NCBI GenBank assembly: GCA_049287505.1
Contig: JBAQFY010000302.1
Coordinates: 1 to 6,850 of the forward strand
Reading direction: 5' to 3'
DNA length: 6,850 bases
Source: NIOZ-UU13 sp049287505
GTDB lineage: Bacteria; Planctomycetota; Phycisphaerae; Sedimentisphaerales; Anaerobacaceae
Below are positions 1 to 5,313 of this stretch, one piece after another; positions within the stretch are counted from its first letter, which is position 1; each line of letters opens with the position of its first letter. The position numbers and the translations under genes were made by a program. A model generated the notes under the pieces. It saw nothing but the letters and a program-made list of their open reading frames with translations. It did not search any database and had not been told where the DNA came from.

Positions 1-1
1 T

Positions 2-640
2 CTGAAGGTTAGAAACCGAATCACCTGGGAGAGAGAAAAAGGCAGAGGCGCAAAAAGAAACTGGAAAAACGCCTCCGAAGACATCTGGTTCGCTACTGTT
101 TCCGACGATTATGTATTCAATGTCGAAGACGTAAAGCTAAGACGCAGAGTCCTGGCACCATATACCGACACAAACGGCGAACCGAAAGACTGGCTCAATA
201 CCTCCGACGGCCAATTTCGCCTGACACACCCGGCAAATTTGTGGAACGATATTACAGTGCCCTTCTGGTCAATGCCGGAGAACACGGACCACCCCACGCA
301 AAAACCGGAAAAACTCTTAGCCAAACTTATCCTTGCAAGCACAAATGAAAGTGATTTTGTCTTCGACCCCTTTATGGGCGTCGGCAGCAGTCTGGTTACG
401 GCTAAAAAGTTAAATCGCAAATTCCTCGGGATTGAGATTGAAACCGAATATTGCCTGCTCGCCGCAAAACGCCTGCACTTAGCAGAGCTTGATACGACAA
501 TCCAGGGCTACAGCGACGGCGTGTTCTGGGAAAGAAACACACTCAACGCACAACAAAGTTCACCAAACAGAGCGCCGAACCTGACAGAGCCGCCCTTGCT
601 CTTGCTTTCTCAAGAAAGCGCGGGGGTAAAGGAGCCGTAA
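2..640 (+). CDS. site-specific DNA methyltransferase, beta-type (N6-adenine or N4-cytosine), 3' part
   Basis: The reading frame is open from the first complete codon of the window, so the start lies upstream and about 212 residues are visible. Seen: an N-terminal stretch with RNRITWEREKGRG and NASEDIWF, then WSMPENTDHPTQKP (HPTQKP at 290-307), then DPFMGVGSS from base 365. The last is motif I, the S-adenosylmethionine-binding loop, lying C-terminal in the protein. Known: this order, with motif I after the target-recognition region, fits the beta class of the N6_N4_Mtase family (PF01555), which methylates the exocyclic amino group of adenine or cytosine. The catalytic DPPY or SPPY motif would be upstream, so adenine versus cytosine, and the recognition site, cannot be decided. 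The fold seems to end near GVFWERNT; the last roughly 30 residues look like an unstructured tail running through a small palindrome. No restriction endonuclease is visible downstream, so it may be an orphan or have a partner upstream. Confidence 0.93.
   Translation: MKVRNRITWEREKGRGAKRNWKNASEDIWFATVSDDYVFNVEDVKLRRRVLAPYTDTNGEPKDWLNTSDGQFRLTHPANLWNDITVPFWSMPENTDHPTQKPEKLLAKLILASTNESDFVFDPFMGVGSSLVTAKKLNRKFLGIEIETEYCLLAAKRLHLAELDTTIQGYSDGVFWERNTLNAQQSSPNRAPNLTEPPLLLLSQESAGVKEP
604..619. repeat. small palindrome in the methyltransferase tail
   Basis: GCTTTCT at 604-610 and AGAAAGC at 613-619 are perfect inverted repeats with a two-base centre, so RNA would form a six-pair stem with a TCAA loop. 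It lies in the last codons of the methyltransferase gene, in the part that looks like a non-conserved tail. No T-run follows, so it is not a standard terminator. Confidence 0.4.
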
Positions 641-697
641 TAACAATTATAGTTAAAAATTGCCGAAAAAATTGTACACTATACTTACTGGGAGGGC

Positions 698-726
698 CTG
701 GATTCCTGCTTTCGCAGGAATGACAA
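698..726. repeat. REP-like palindromic repeat, copy 1
   Basis: Seen: stem ATTCCTGC (702-709), loop TTTC, stem GCAGGAAT (714-721), bracketed by CTGG and GACAA. The same 29-base unit recurs at 4219-4247 with 26 of 29 bases identical. Known: palindromes of this ATTCCCGC-loop-GCGGGAAT type are dispersed in many bacterial genomes and give spurious translations such as WIPAFAGMT. It sits between convergent genes, where such repeats commonly lie and may cap transcripts from either side. No encoded product is implied. Confidence 0.8.
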
Positions 727-734
727 GGTCAGGC

Positions 735-757
735 AACCCGCTGCGATGCGTCGCAGC
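735..757. repeat. second hairpin behind REP copy 1
   Basis: GCTGCGA (740-746), loop TGCG, TCGCAGC (751-757) is a perfect seven-pair stem; beyond one mismatch, CC at 737-738 can pair with GG at 759-760. The left side (AACCCGCTG, 735-743) is also a perfect inverted match of CAGCGGGTT at 807-815, so a larger alternative fold of about 80 bases is possible. It lies 13 bases from the end of the first hairpin, suggesting a composite palindromic cluster between the convergent genes. Confidence 0.5.
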
Positions 758-810
758 AGGTCGGCAATCAATAAATAGAATTGGTATAATTGCTTCTTCA
801 GTTATCCAGC

Positions 811-838
811 GGGTTACCGTTGAGCACCCTTATTTTTT
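811..838 (+). terminator. weak candidate terminator for the plus-strand methyltransferase
   Basis: GGGT (811-814) can pair with ACCC (826-829), and a T-rich run, TTATTTTTT, follows at once. The stem is only four pairs with a long loop, so this is a weak call. Its main support is position: it lies in the convergent gap just before the end of the opposing gene. Confidence 0.22.
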
Positions 839-848
839 GAGAGGGGCC

Positions 849-1955
849 TTATTCCACCACTTCCACAGTCGATAAGCCTTCCTCAAATAATTTATAGATT
901 AGTATCGCATCACCGTTGTGCAGACGAATACATCCCTGTGAATCTGCGGTGCCGATTTGTTCCGGGTCCTTTGTGCCGTGGATGGCAAAGCCGGTCCTGT
1001 CTTTAGCTGCTCCTTTGAGCCCTTCCAGCCCTATCCATCTCGAGCCTAAAGGATAATCCGGGTCCTCAGGGTGATATGTCTTGCCGTCAAGGGGATTCTT
1101 CCAGACCGGTTTTTCCAGCTTCCCGCCGGTTTTGACGCGCCAAAGTCCTGTCGGCGTCTCGCTGCCCGGCTTACCCAGACCGACACGGAAGCTGCGAACG
1201 AAGGTGTCCTGAAGATATAAATCCATCGTAAAGGTCGAGCGATATACCTTCGCGTGGAATGGGCCGCTAATAACTTTTATCTGATCCCCCGCTTGCAGAG
1301 CTTCGGGTCGGCTGATTTTGTTAATCTCAAGAAGAATCTCCCACGGGACATTGAATCGCTTGGCGATTGTTGAAAGTAAATCACCTGACTTGACAAGATA
1401 ACTCCCGCAAAGCTTGTCATCGGGGAAAATCTCTCTGCTGAACAGCCATTTATCGGCAAGCTCGGACAGCTGGTTCTTCACAAAGATCCGCTGCTGGACG
1501 CTCATAGGTATTCGTAACGCCTCTTTTAGCCTGCTGCGGGCTTCTATAATCCTGCCGGGTTTTTCGCCGAGCAGCGCCGCAGCTTCGGCGATTAGCTTTG
1601 CCGCCTCCAGATTAGGTTCAACATCCGGCACGGGTATAATCTCAGGCAAATTCGGTTTAAGCGCAACTTCCCGCAAATTCGGTTCCTGTACAGGCTCAGG
1701 AGGAAGTTCCGGTGAAGACTCTAACAATGGTTTCGGCTCAGTCTCCTTCTTTGTAATCCTCTCTGTGGTTGTTTGTTTCACTTCCGGCAAGTTTGCCTCG
1801 GGTGTAGTATCAGCGGTTTTGTCTGTACTTTGCTTTTTACCGAAAGGACCATAATGATAGGCAATCGCCACAGCGACAATCAGTAAAACCGGAATTATGT
1901 ACATCCAGTTTATGGTTCTTCGTCTGCCACGCGGGCGGTGAGAACGACGGGCCAT
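849..1955 (-). CDS. membrane-anchored LysM/YkuD L,D-transpeptidase
   Basis: A 368-residue enzyme expected to act outside the cytoplasmic membrane, forming or remodelling L,D cross-links in peptidoglycan or attaching proteins to it. Seen in order: a basic N-terminus (RRSHRPRGRRR), one membrane segment at about residues 17-33, a Pro/Glu-rich linker (about 50-118) with recurring NLPE/NLRE motifs, a charged helical stretch (about 118-175), a LysM peptidoglycan-binding domain (about 185-229, YLVKSGDLLSTIAKRFNV) and a YkuD domain (about 233-367). The active site is clear: AIHGT with His326, and SQGCIRLHN with nucleophile Cys342. The usual SHGC is SQGC here, a variant I take to be tolerated. The ATG start is supported by AAAGGAGA at 1968-1961, six bases before it. 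It is the last gene of the rarA operon, 17 bases after the cyclo-ligase stop. Its physiological substrate cannot be read from sequence. Confidence 0.95.
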   Translation of the reverse strand: MARRSHRPRGRRRTINWMYIIPVLLIVAVAIAYHYGPFGKKQSTDKTADTTPEANLPEVKQTTTERITKKETEPKPLLESSPELPPEPVQEPNLREVALKPNLPEIIPVPDVEPNLEAAKLIAEAAALLGEKPGRIIEARSRLKEALRIPMSVQQRIFVKNQLSELADKWLFSREIFPDDKLCGSYLVKSGDLLSTIAKRFNVPWEILLEINKISRPEALQAGDQIKVISGPFHAKVYRSTFTMDLYLQDTFVRSFRVGLGKPGSETPTGLWRVKTGGKLEKPVWKNPLDGKTYHPEDPDYPLGSRWIGLEGLKGAAKDRTGFAIHGTKDPEQIGTADSQGCIRLHNGDAILIYKLFEEGLSTVEVVE

Positions 1956-1972
1956 CTCAATCTCCTTTCACG

Positions 1973-2563
1973 TTATTGGGTTCCCGCCTTGCGGGGTCCC
2001 TTGAAATATATTACTTCCTCATCGGTTACTAACAAATCTACCGGCTCATCATGCTCTGTTACCGGTATCGCCTCGACAAGCTGCTCTGCAAAGCCAAAGC
2101 CGCATCTGGAGGCGTTAAGTTTGGGATTAGCGAAAAACCTGTCGTAATAGGAGCCGCCGCGCCCAAGCCGATTGCCCTTCCTGTCGAACCCTAACGCCGG
2201 CGTTACCACCAAATCAATCTCTTCAAACGGCATCGGCACACCGGCTATGGGATTTCGCAGACCGGATGCACTCGTCGAAAAACCTGTTTCCAGCGAGTAT
2301 ATCTGCACCGGCATCATGTGCCTTTGCTGCCAGGAAATCTTCGGCACCGCTACTATCTTGCCGAGCTGCCAGGCGTGCAGTATTGCCTCGGATGTATCAG
2401 CCTCGTGCGGAAGAGACAAATACATCATAACCGTCGATGCGCTTTGAAATTGCGATATCGAAAGCAAATTCCGGCATGCCTTCCGGCTTTTTTCACTCCT
2501 CTGCTCCGATGGTATAGCAAGCAGGCGGTTCTGTAATTTGCGGCGCAATTGTGCCTTGTCCAT
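1973..2563 (-). CDS. 5-formyltetrahydrofolate cyclo-ligase (MTHFS)
   Basis: A cytoplasmic enzyme that uses ATP to convert 5-formyltetrahydrofolate to 5,10-methenyltetrahydrofolate, returning this storage form to one-carbon metabolism. At 196 residues it has normal family length. Seen: an N-terminal basic helix (DKAQLRRKLQNRLLAI), YLSLPHEADT (about 48-57), VAVPKI (71-76), and the family signature LGFDRKGNRLGRGGSYYDRF (124-143), the Gly-rich ATP/Mg loop. It is followed by GFAEQLVEAIPVTEHDEPVDLLVT, typical of the C-terminus. The ATG directly follows the rarA stop codon, with GAAGGA inside the last rarA codons as ribosome binding site, so the two genes are probably translationally coupled. Oddity: the last nine residues (KGPRKAGTQ) are encoded by a palindromic repeat that also occurs in rarA, so the natural C-terminus was probably near VIYF. 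The symbols fthC or ygfA are used for homologues. Confidence 0.95.
   Translation of the reverse strand: MDKAQLRRKLQNRLLAIPSEQRSEKSRKACRNLLSISQFQSASTVMMYLSLPHEADTSEAILHAWQLGKIVAVPKISWQQRHMMPVQIYSLETGFSTSASGLRNPIAGVPMPFEEIDLVVTPALGFDRKGNRLGRGGSYYDRFFANPKLNASRCGFGFAEQLVEAIPVTEHDEPVDLLVTDEEVIYFKGPRKAGTQ
1977..2001. repeat. palindromic repeat B, copy in the cyclo-ligase 3' end
   Basis: These 25 bases are identical to 3934-3958. Core stem: GGGTTCCCGC (1978-1987), loop CTT, GCGGGGTCCC (1991-2000), with one T-T mismatch and one G-T pair. Read on the minus strand it supplies the codons for KGPRKAGT plus part of the Gln codon, just before the stop at 1975-1973. Differing from the ATTCCCGC repeats at 698 and 4219, it is a second, related class. 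Confidence 0.85.
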
Positions 2564-3976
2564 TTACATATCCTTCTCTACCCTACTGTCTTTGACAGGT
2601 TTGCTGTTTTGTATCAAGCTTTGCAGCTTTTGTAAATATTGCTTAATATTTTTTTCACAGCCGCTCTCTTTCGGCATGTAATATTTTTTCTTCATCAACG
2701 CCGGAAGATACTCCTGGGGCACGAAACCATCCTTAAAGTTATGCGGATACTTGTAATCAGCTCCGAAACCCAACTTTTTTGCAGCCGAATAGTGGCTGTC
2801 TTTCAAATGTTTCGGCACTTGTTGAGTCGGCTGCTCTTTTACATCCGACATTGCCGACCAGATAGCACAAGCCGCAGCGTTCGATTTTGGTGCACAGGCG
2901 ACATATAATGCAGCCTGCGCCAGTGCCAACTGGGCTTCCGGCAAACCCACAAACTCAGATATCTGGACCGCTGCAGCAGCTAAAACGGTTGCCATTGGGT
3001 CGGCGTTTCCGACGTCTTCAGCGGCACAAATCGCTATCCGCCGGGCAATAAAACGCGTATCCTCACCGCCTGCCAACATTCTGGCAAGCCAATACACAGT
3101 GGCATCGGGGTCAGAGCCCCGCATGCTTTTCTGCAAGGCACTTGCGAGGTCATAGTGCGTATCGCCCGTGCCGTCGTAGTCGAACGTCTTCTGTTGTATC
3201 GACTCCTTTGCAACCTCCAGATTAAATTTTATTTTCGCGCCGGTCTTCCGAGCCGCCTGCGATAACACACCCACCTCAAGGGCCGTCAGGGCCTTTCTGG
3301 CATCCCCATCGCTCATAACCGCTAAAAATTTCAGTGCCTTCCGGTCAGCCTCGATATCAAACTTACCAAGCCCTCGTTCAGTATCGTCAATTGCCATTTT
3401 CAGCAATTGCAAAATATCCTCCTCGCTGAGCGGCTCAAAAAGAAATACCGTACTGCGGGAAATCAACGGCGAATTGACCGAAAAAAACGGATTTTCAGTA
3501 GTGGCACCGATGAGAATCAAAACACCTGCTTCGACGTCATCCAGCAGGACATCCTGCTGTGCACGGTTGAAACGGTGAATTTCATCGATAAAAAGTACTG
3601 TCCTCGTCCCGTTTCCTGCGAGCCTGTCACGGGCATGCCCGATAATCTGCCGAATATCCCTGACGCTGGCCGCGGGGGCGCTGAGATAGTGAAATTCGGC
3701 CTTCGTGTAATTTGCAATCACCGCCGCCAAAGACGTTTTGCCGACGCCGGGCGGACCGTAAAATATCAGGCTACTCAGCCTGTCGGCATCGAGCATCCTT
3801 GTCAGCAGCTTATCGGACCCAAGAAAATGCCTTTGTCCGATAAATTCATCAAGCCTTCTCGGCCTCATCCGAGCCGCCAGCGGCGCCGCAGAGCCTATAT
3901 TCGCCTGCTCAGACTCACTGAACAGGGTTTTGCTGGGTTCCCGCCTTGCGGGGTCCCTGACCTTATTTTCGTCCAT
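2564..3976 (-). CDS. rarA: replication-associated recombination protein A (RarA/MgsA-type AAA+ ATPase)
   Basis: A cytoplasmic AAA+ ATPase of the clamp-loader-related RarA/MgsA/WRNIP1 family that acts at stalled forks and single-stranded DNA gaps. At 470 residues from the chosen start it is close to E. coli RarA (447). Seen: the family N-terminal PLAARMRPRRLDEFIGQ (about 32-48), Walker A GPPGVGKT (74-81), Walker B LFIDEIH (128-134), sensor 1 GATTENP (157-163), SPLISRS with the likely arginine finger (about 169-175), sensor 2 DGDARKAL (about 223-230), and the C-terminal tetramerisation part with HKS-like QKSMRGSDPDA, AAEDVGNADP and ACAPKSNAA. The start is the ATG at 3976: the frame is open to a TTG at 4069, but those 31 residues are unlike RarA and cross the promoter. 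The N-terminal RDPARREP is encoded by palindromic repeat B. First gene of an operon with the cyclo-ligase and L,D-transpeptidase. Confidence 0.96.
   Translation of the reverse strand: MDENKVRDPARREPSKTLFSESEQANIGSAAPLAARMRPRRLDEFIGQRHFLGSDKLLTRMLDADRLSSLIFYGPPGVGKTSLAAVIANYTKAEFHYLSAPAASVRDIRQIIGHARDRLAGNGTRTVLFIDEIHRFNRAQQDVLLDDVEAGVLILIGATTENPFFSVNSPLISRSTVFLFEPLSEEDILQLLKMAIDDTERGLGKFDIEADRKALKFLAVMSDGDARKALTALEVGVLSQAARKTGAKIKFNLEVAKESIQQKTFDYDGTGDTHYDLASALQKSMRGSDPDATVYWLARMLAGGEDTRFIARRIAICAAEDVGNADPMATVLAAAAVQISEFVGLPEAQLALAQAALYVACAPKSNAAACAIWSAMSDVKEQPTQQVPKHLKDSHYSAAKKLGFGADYKYPHNFKDGFVPQEYLPALMKKKYYMPKESGCEKNIKQYLQKLQSLIQNSKPVKDSRVEKDM
3934..3958. repeat. palindromic repeat B, copy in rarA N-terminal codons
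   Basis: Identical over 25 bases to 1977-2001. It lies in rarA codons 7-15 of the chosen frame and encodes RDPARREP plus the start of Ser15. That segment precedes the first conserved RarA residues (PLAARMRP), so an insertion here would be tolerated. The codon phase differs by one base from the copy in the cyclo-ligase gene. Confidence 0.85.
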
Positions 3977-3983
3977 AGACCAT

Positions 3984-4012
3984 ATTATATGAAAGATGTG
4001 CAAAACTGTCGA
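3984..4012 (-). promoter_or_regulatory. sigma70-type promoter of the rarA operon, apparently leaderless
   Basis: On the minus strand TCGACA (4012-4007) is followed by a 17-base spacer and a perfect TATAAT (3989-3984). That is one mismatch from consensus at -35, none at -10, with ideal spacing. Only seven bases (ATGGTCT) lie between the -10 hexamer and the rarA ATG at 3976, so transcription should start at or within a base or two of that ATG. No Shine-Dalgarno sequence is present there, which agrees with leaderless translation. It also argues against the TTG at 4069 as start. Confidence 0.72.
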
Positions 4013-4115
4013 AACTTTATTTCCGGTTCCCCTGATAGATGCTCCCTGATTCTCGGTGTACCACCGCAAATTCCTTGCTATGTTCGGGATGACGTATATA
4101 CTGACTATTTAGTAT

Positions 4116-4292
4116 CTGTTGCGGAAAGCGAAAACCGACGATGTCACCCCTGCCCCTGCTTCCGCAGGGGTAAACTTGTCCCCGCGAAAGCGGGGAGCAG
4201 GGGTCCAGAGCGAAAAAGCTGGATTCCCGCTTCCGCGGGAATGACAAATATGGATACATACGCTTCTAACAGGCGTACTGTTTCCGCAACAG
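4116..4292. mobile_element. MITE-like element with 12-bp terminal inverted repeats
   Basis: CTGTTGCGGAAA (4116-4127) and TTTCCGCAACAG (4281-4292) are perfect inverted repeats bounding a 177-base non-coding stretch. Inside, TGTCA (4142-4146) and TGACA (4242-4246) enclose a three-hairpin cluster. Outside, an 8-base direct repeat TATTTAGT occurs at 4106-4113 and 4297-4304, a possible target duplication, though two and four bases away from the inverted repeats. No transposase is encoded, so any movement would have to be in trans. It fills the gap between the divergent rarA operon and the methyltransferase gene at 4355. Mobility is inferred from structure only. Confidence 0.5.
4142..4246. repeat. 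three-hairpin palindromic cluster containing REP copy 2
   Basis: Three hairpins lie in series: CCCCTGC/GCAGGGG (4153-4159 with 4164-4170), CCCCGC-GAAA-GCGGGG (4180-4195) and ATTCCCGC-TTCC-GCGGGAAT (4223-4242). The first two are enclosed by ACCCCTGC (4146-4153) pairing with GCAGGGGT (4197-4204), sharing base 4153, so a three-way junction can form. The third hairpin with its flanks (4219-4247) matches the repeat at 698-726. The compact organisation resembles bacterial interspersed mosaic elements built from REP units. Confidence 0.75.
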
Positions 4293-4354
4293 GAAATATT
4301 TAGTGCTCTTGGTGGCAATCTATAGGTTGCAAGGTCAATTGGAGACAAGAATGA

Positions 4355-5158
4355 ATGGGTACTAACACAGCTAAAGCAAGTGTGTTTTACAGAACAAATG
4401 CAAAGATTCGAAGCATTGCCGGCTATGGAGCATTGCTGGCACGTAACCTTAATGGATTCTTGTCCTTAGATTCTGATTCTTCGTTGAACAGACTTGAAAA
4501 AGAGCTGAACTCGCTTTTGGCTGGGTATCCCCGAAATCATAACTATAGGATACATAAAAAGAAACTCATCCCAAGCTTCAAACTCTACGAAAGATTAAGA
4601 CTTGTTGTCTCTTTTTACCCTGAGAAATTAGAAAGCTTCTTAGATATCGGCTCTTGCAGAGGATATTATGCAATGGAGGCGGCTCAACGGCCCAATTGTC
4701 GAATTTCAGCAGGAGCTGATATTTACGAACCATTTATTTCTATCTCTAAAAAAGTCAGGGAATACCTCGATATTAAGAATGTCGAGTTTTATTTTGCCAC
4801 ACTTGACGAGCTATCAAGCAGACCTGAAGCTTACGGTGGTCCATTTCAAATAGTCTTGCTAATAGGAACGTACCACTATCTGTTTTGGGGTAGCAAACTG
4901 AGCCCAATTGCATATCATAATCACCGGGAAATACTCGCCAGGCTCTCTCAAATTTGCACGGACAGGCTTATCTTCTCAGCGAGGCTGGAAATAGACAGGC
5001 TGCCCAATGACATCAAGCAGAAAGCCAAAATGCTTGGTAATGAGGTCGGATATAACACTGCAGATTTTCTTAGAAGCGCTGAAGAATTCTTTGAAGTCCA
5101 TAAAGCCGGTTATCTGGGTAAATACCCTTTATTGGTCATGTTAAAGAAAAACTCTTAG
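4355..5158 (+). CDS. class I SAM-dependent methyltransferase, unknown substrate
   Basis: A 267-residue protein with no signal peptide or membrane segment, so probably cytoplasmic. Seen: a Rossmann methyltransferase motif I, FLDIGSCRGYYAMEAA (95-110), an acidic motif II position in GADIYEPF (Asp122), and FQIVLLIGTYHYLFW (164-178) in the motif IV region. The order and the YHYLF segment faintly recall CmoB-type tRNA wobble-uridine enzymes (DUF1698), but the similarity is too slight to name a substrate. The first 90 residues are basic and helical, with no domain I recognise. The ATG at 4355 follows GGAGA (4341-4345) at nine bases; another ATG at 4351 opens only a four-codon frame and stops. Hand counts of four 60-base rows gave 21, 24, 27 and 31 G+C, below two rows of the rarA core (34 and 39), so it may have been acquired. 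It appears to be a single-gene unit ending at a terminator. Confidence 0.8.
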   Translation: MGTNTAKASVFYRTNAKIRSIAGYGALLARNLNGFLSLDSDSSLNRLEKELNSLLAGYPRNHNYRIHKKKLIPSFKLYERLRLVVSFYPEKLESFLDIGSCRGYYAMEAAQRPNCRISAGADIYEPFISISKKVREYLDIKNVEFYFATLDELSSRPEAYGGPFQIVLLIGTYHYLFWGSKLSPIAYHNHREILARLSQICTDRLIFSARLEIDRLPNDIKQKAKMLGNEVGYNTADFLRSAEEFFEVHKAGYLGKYPLLVMLKKNS

Positions 5159-5186
5159 GAGAGCGTCCAAAGGTCTTTTGGCCATT

Positions 5187-5225
5187 GCCATAAGCTCTTT
5201 TGTTTAAAGGCATTATGGTCTTTTT
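5187..5225 (+). terminator. probable intrinsic terminator after the methyltransferase gene
   Basis: CCATAA (5188-5193) pairs with TTATGG (5213-5218), with a further G-T pair outside. Inside, GC and CTTT pair with AAAG and GC around a TGTTT loop, leaving two single-base bulges. The T-rich run TCTTTTT (5219-5225) follows directly. It begins 29 bases after the stop codon at 5158. A smaller hairpin (CCAAA/TTTGG, 5167-5181) precedes it without a T-run. Confidence 0.6.
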
Positions 5226-5245
5226 GGCATAACGATTTTATAGAT

Positions 5246-5276
5246 GCCTATCTGGAAACTCCGTGGTATGATAGGC
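5246..5276 (+). promoter_or_regulatory. extended -10 promoter overlapped by a 7-bp inverted repeat
   Basis: TATGAT (5267-5272) is preceded by TGG, giving an extended -10 (TGnTATGAT); no good -35 hexamer lies upstream, as is usual for this type. GCCTATC (5246-5252) and GATAGGC (5270-5276) are perfect inverted repeats. The right arm overlaps the -10 and the left arm covers the -35 region, an arrangement suited to a repressor site. Transcription would begin near 5279, about 35 bases before the phosphatase ATG. An RNA hairpin role is less likely because the start would fall after the repeat. Confidence 0.4.
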
Positions 5277-5313
5277 TGACAACTAATAGCTTACAAATAT
5301 TGGGAGCGCCTTC

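Noticed and set aside
783..792. TATAAT at 785-790 as a plus-strand promoter
   Set aside because: No -35 match at suitable distance and nothing to transcribe before the opposing gene.
660..875. A 71-residue plus-strand open frame
   Set aside because: It begins in the intergenic gap, reads through the REP repeat (WIPAFAGMT) and ends over the opposing transpeptidase gene.
1414..1854. A 146-residue Ser-rich plus-strand open frame
   Set aside because: It is antisense to the transpeptidase linker and domains, and its Ser/Gly richness mirrors the Pro/Glu codons opposite.
3977..4069. A 31-residue N-terminal extension of RarA from a TTG start at 4069
   Set aside because: The residues are unlike RarA, the codon is a weak start, and the stretch contains the -35 and -10 of the operon promoter.
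698..4247. A CRISPR array
   Set aside because: The repeats are few, palindromic, of two classes, far apart and partly within genes; there are no regular spacers and no cas genes.
3407..4303. A 298-residue plus-strand open frame
   Set aside because: It lies antisense over rarA and runs on into the repeat cluster, has no family features, and its end (WIPASAGMTN) is the usual spurious translation of an REP repeat.
4017..4348. Two overlapping minus-strand frames of 79-80 residues across the repeat cluster
   Set aside because: The sequences consist largely of translated palindromes (FPRKRESS, CHSRGSGNP), a known artefact.
4351..4365. A four-codon leader peptide (ATG AAT GGG TAC TAA) overlapping the methyltransferase start
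   Set aside because: It has a good distance to GGAGA, but such overlaps arise by chance and nothing suggests attenuation.
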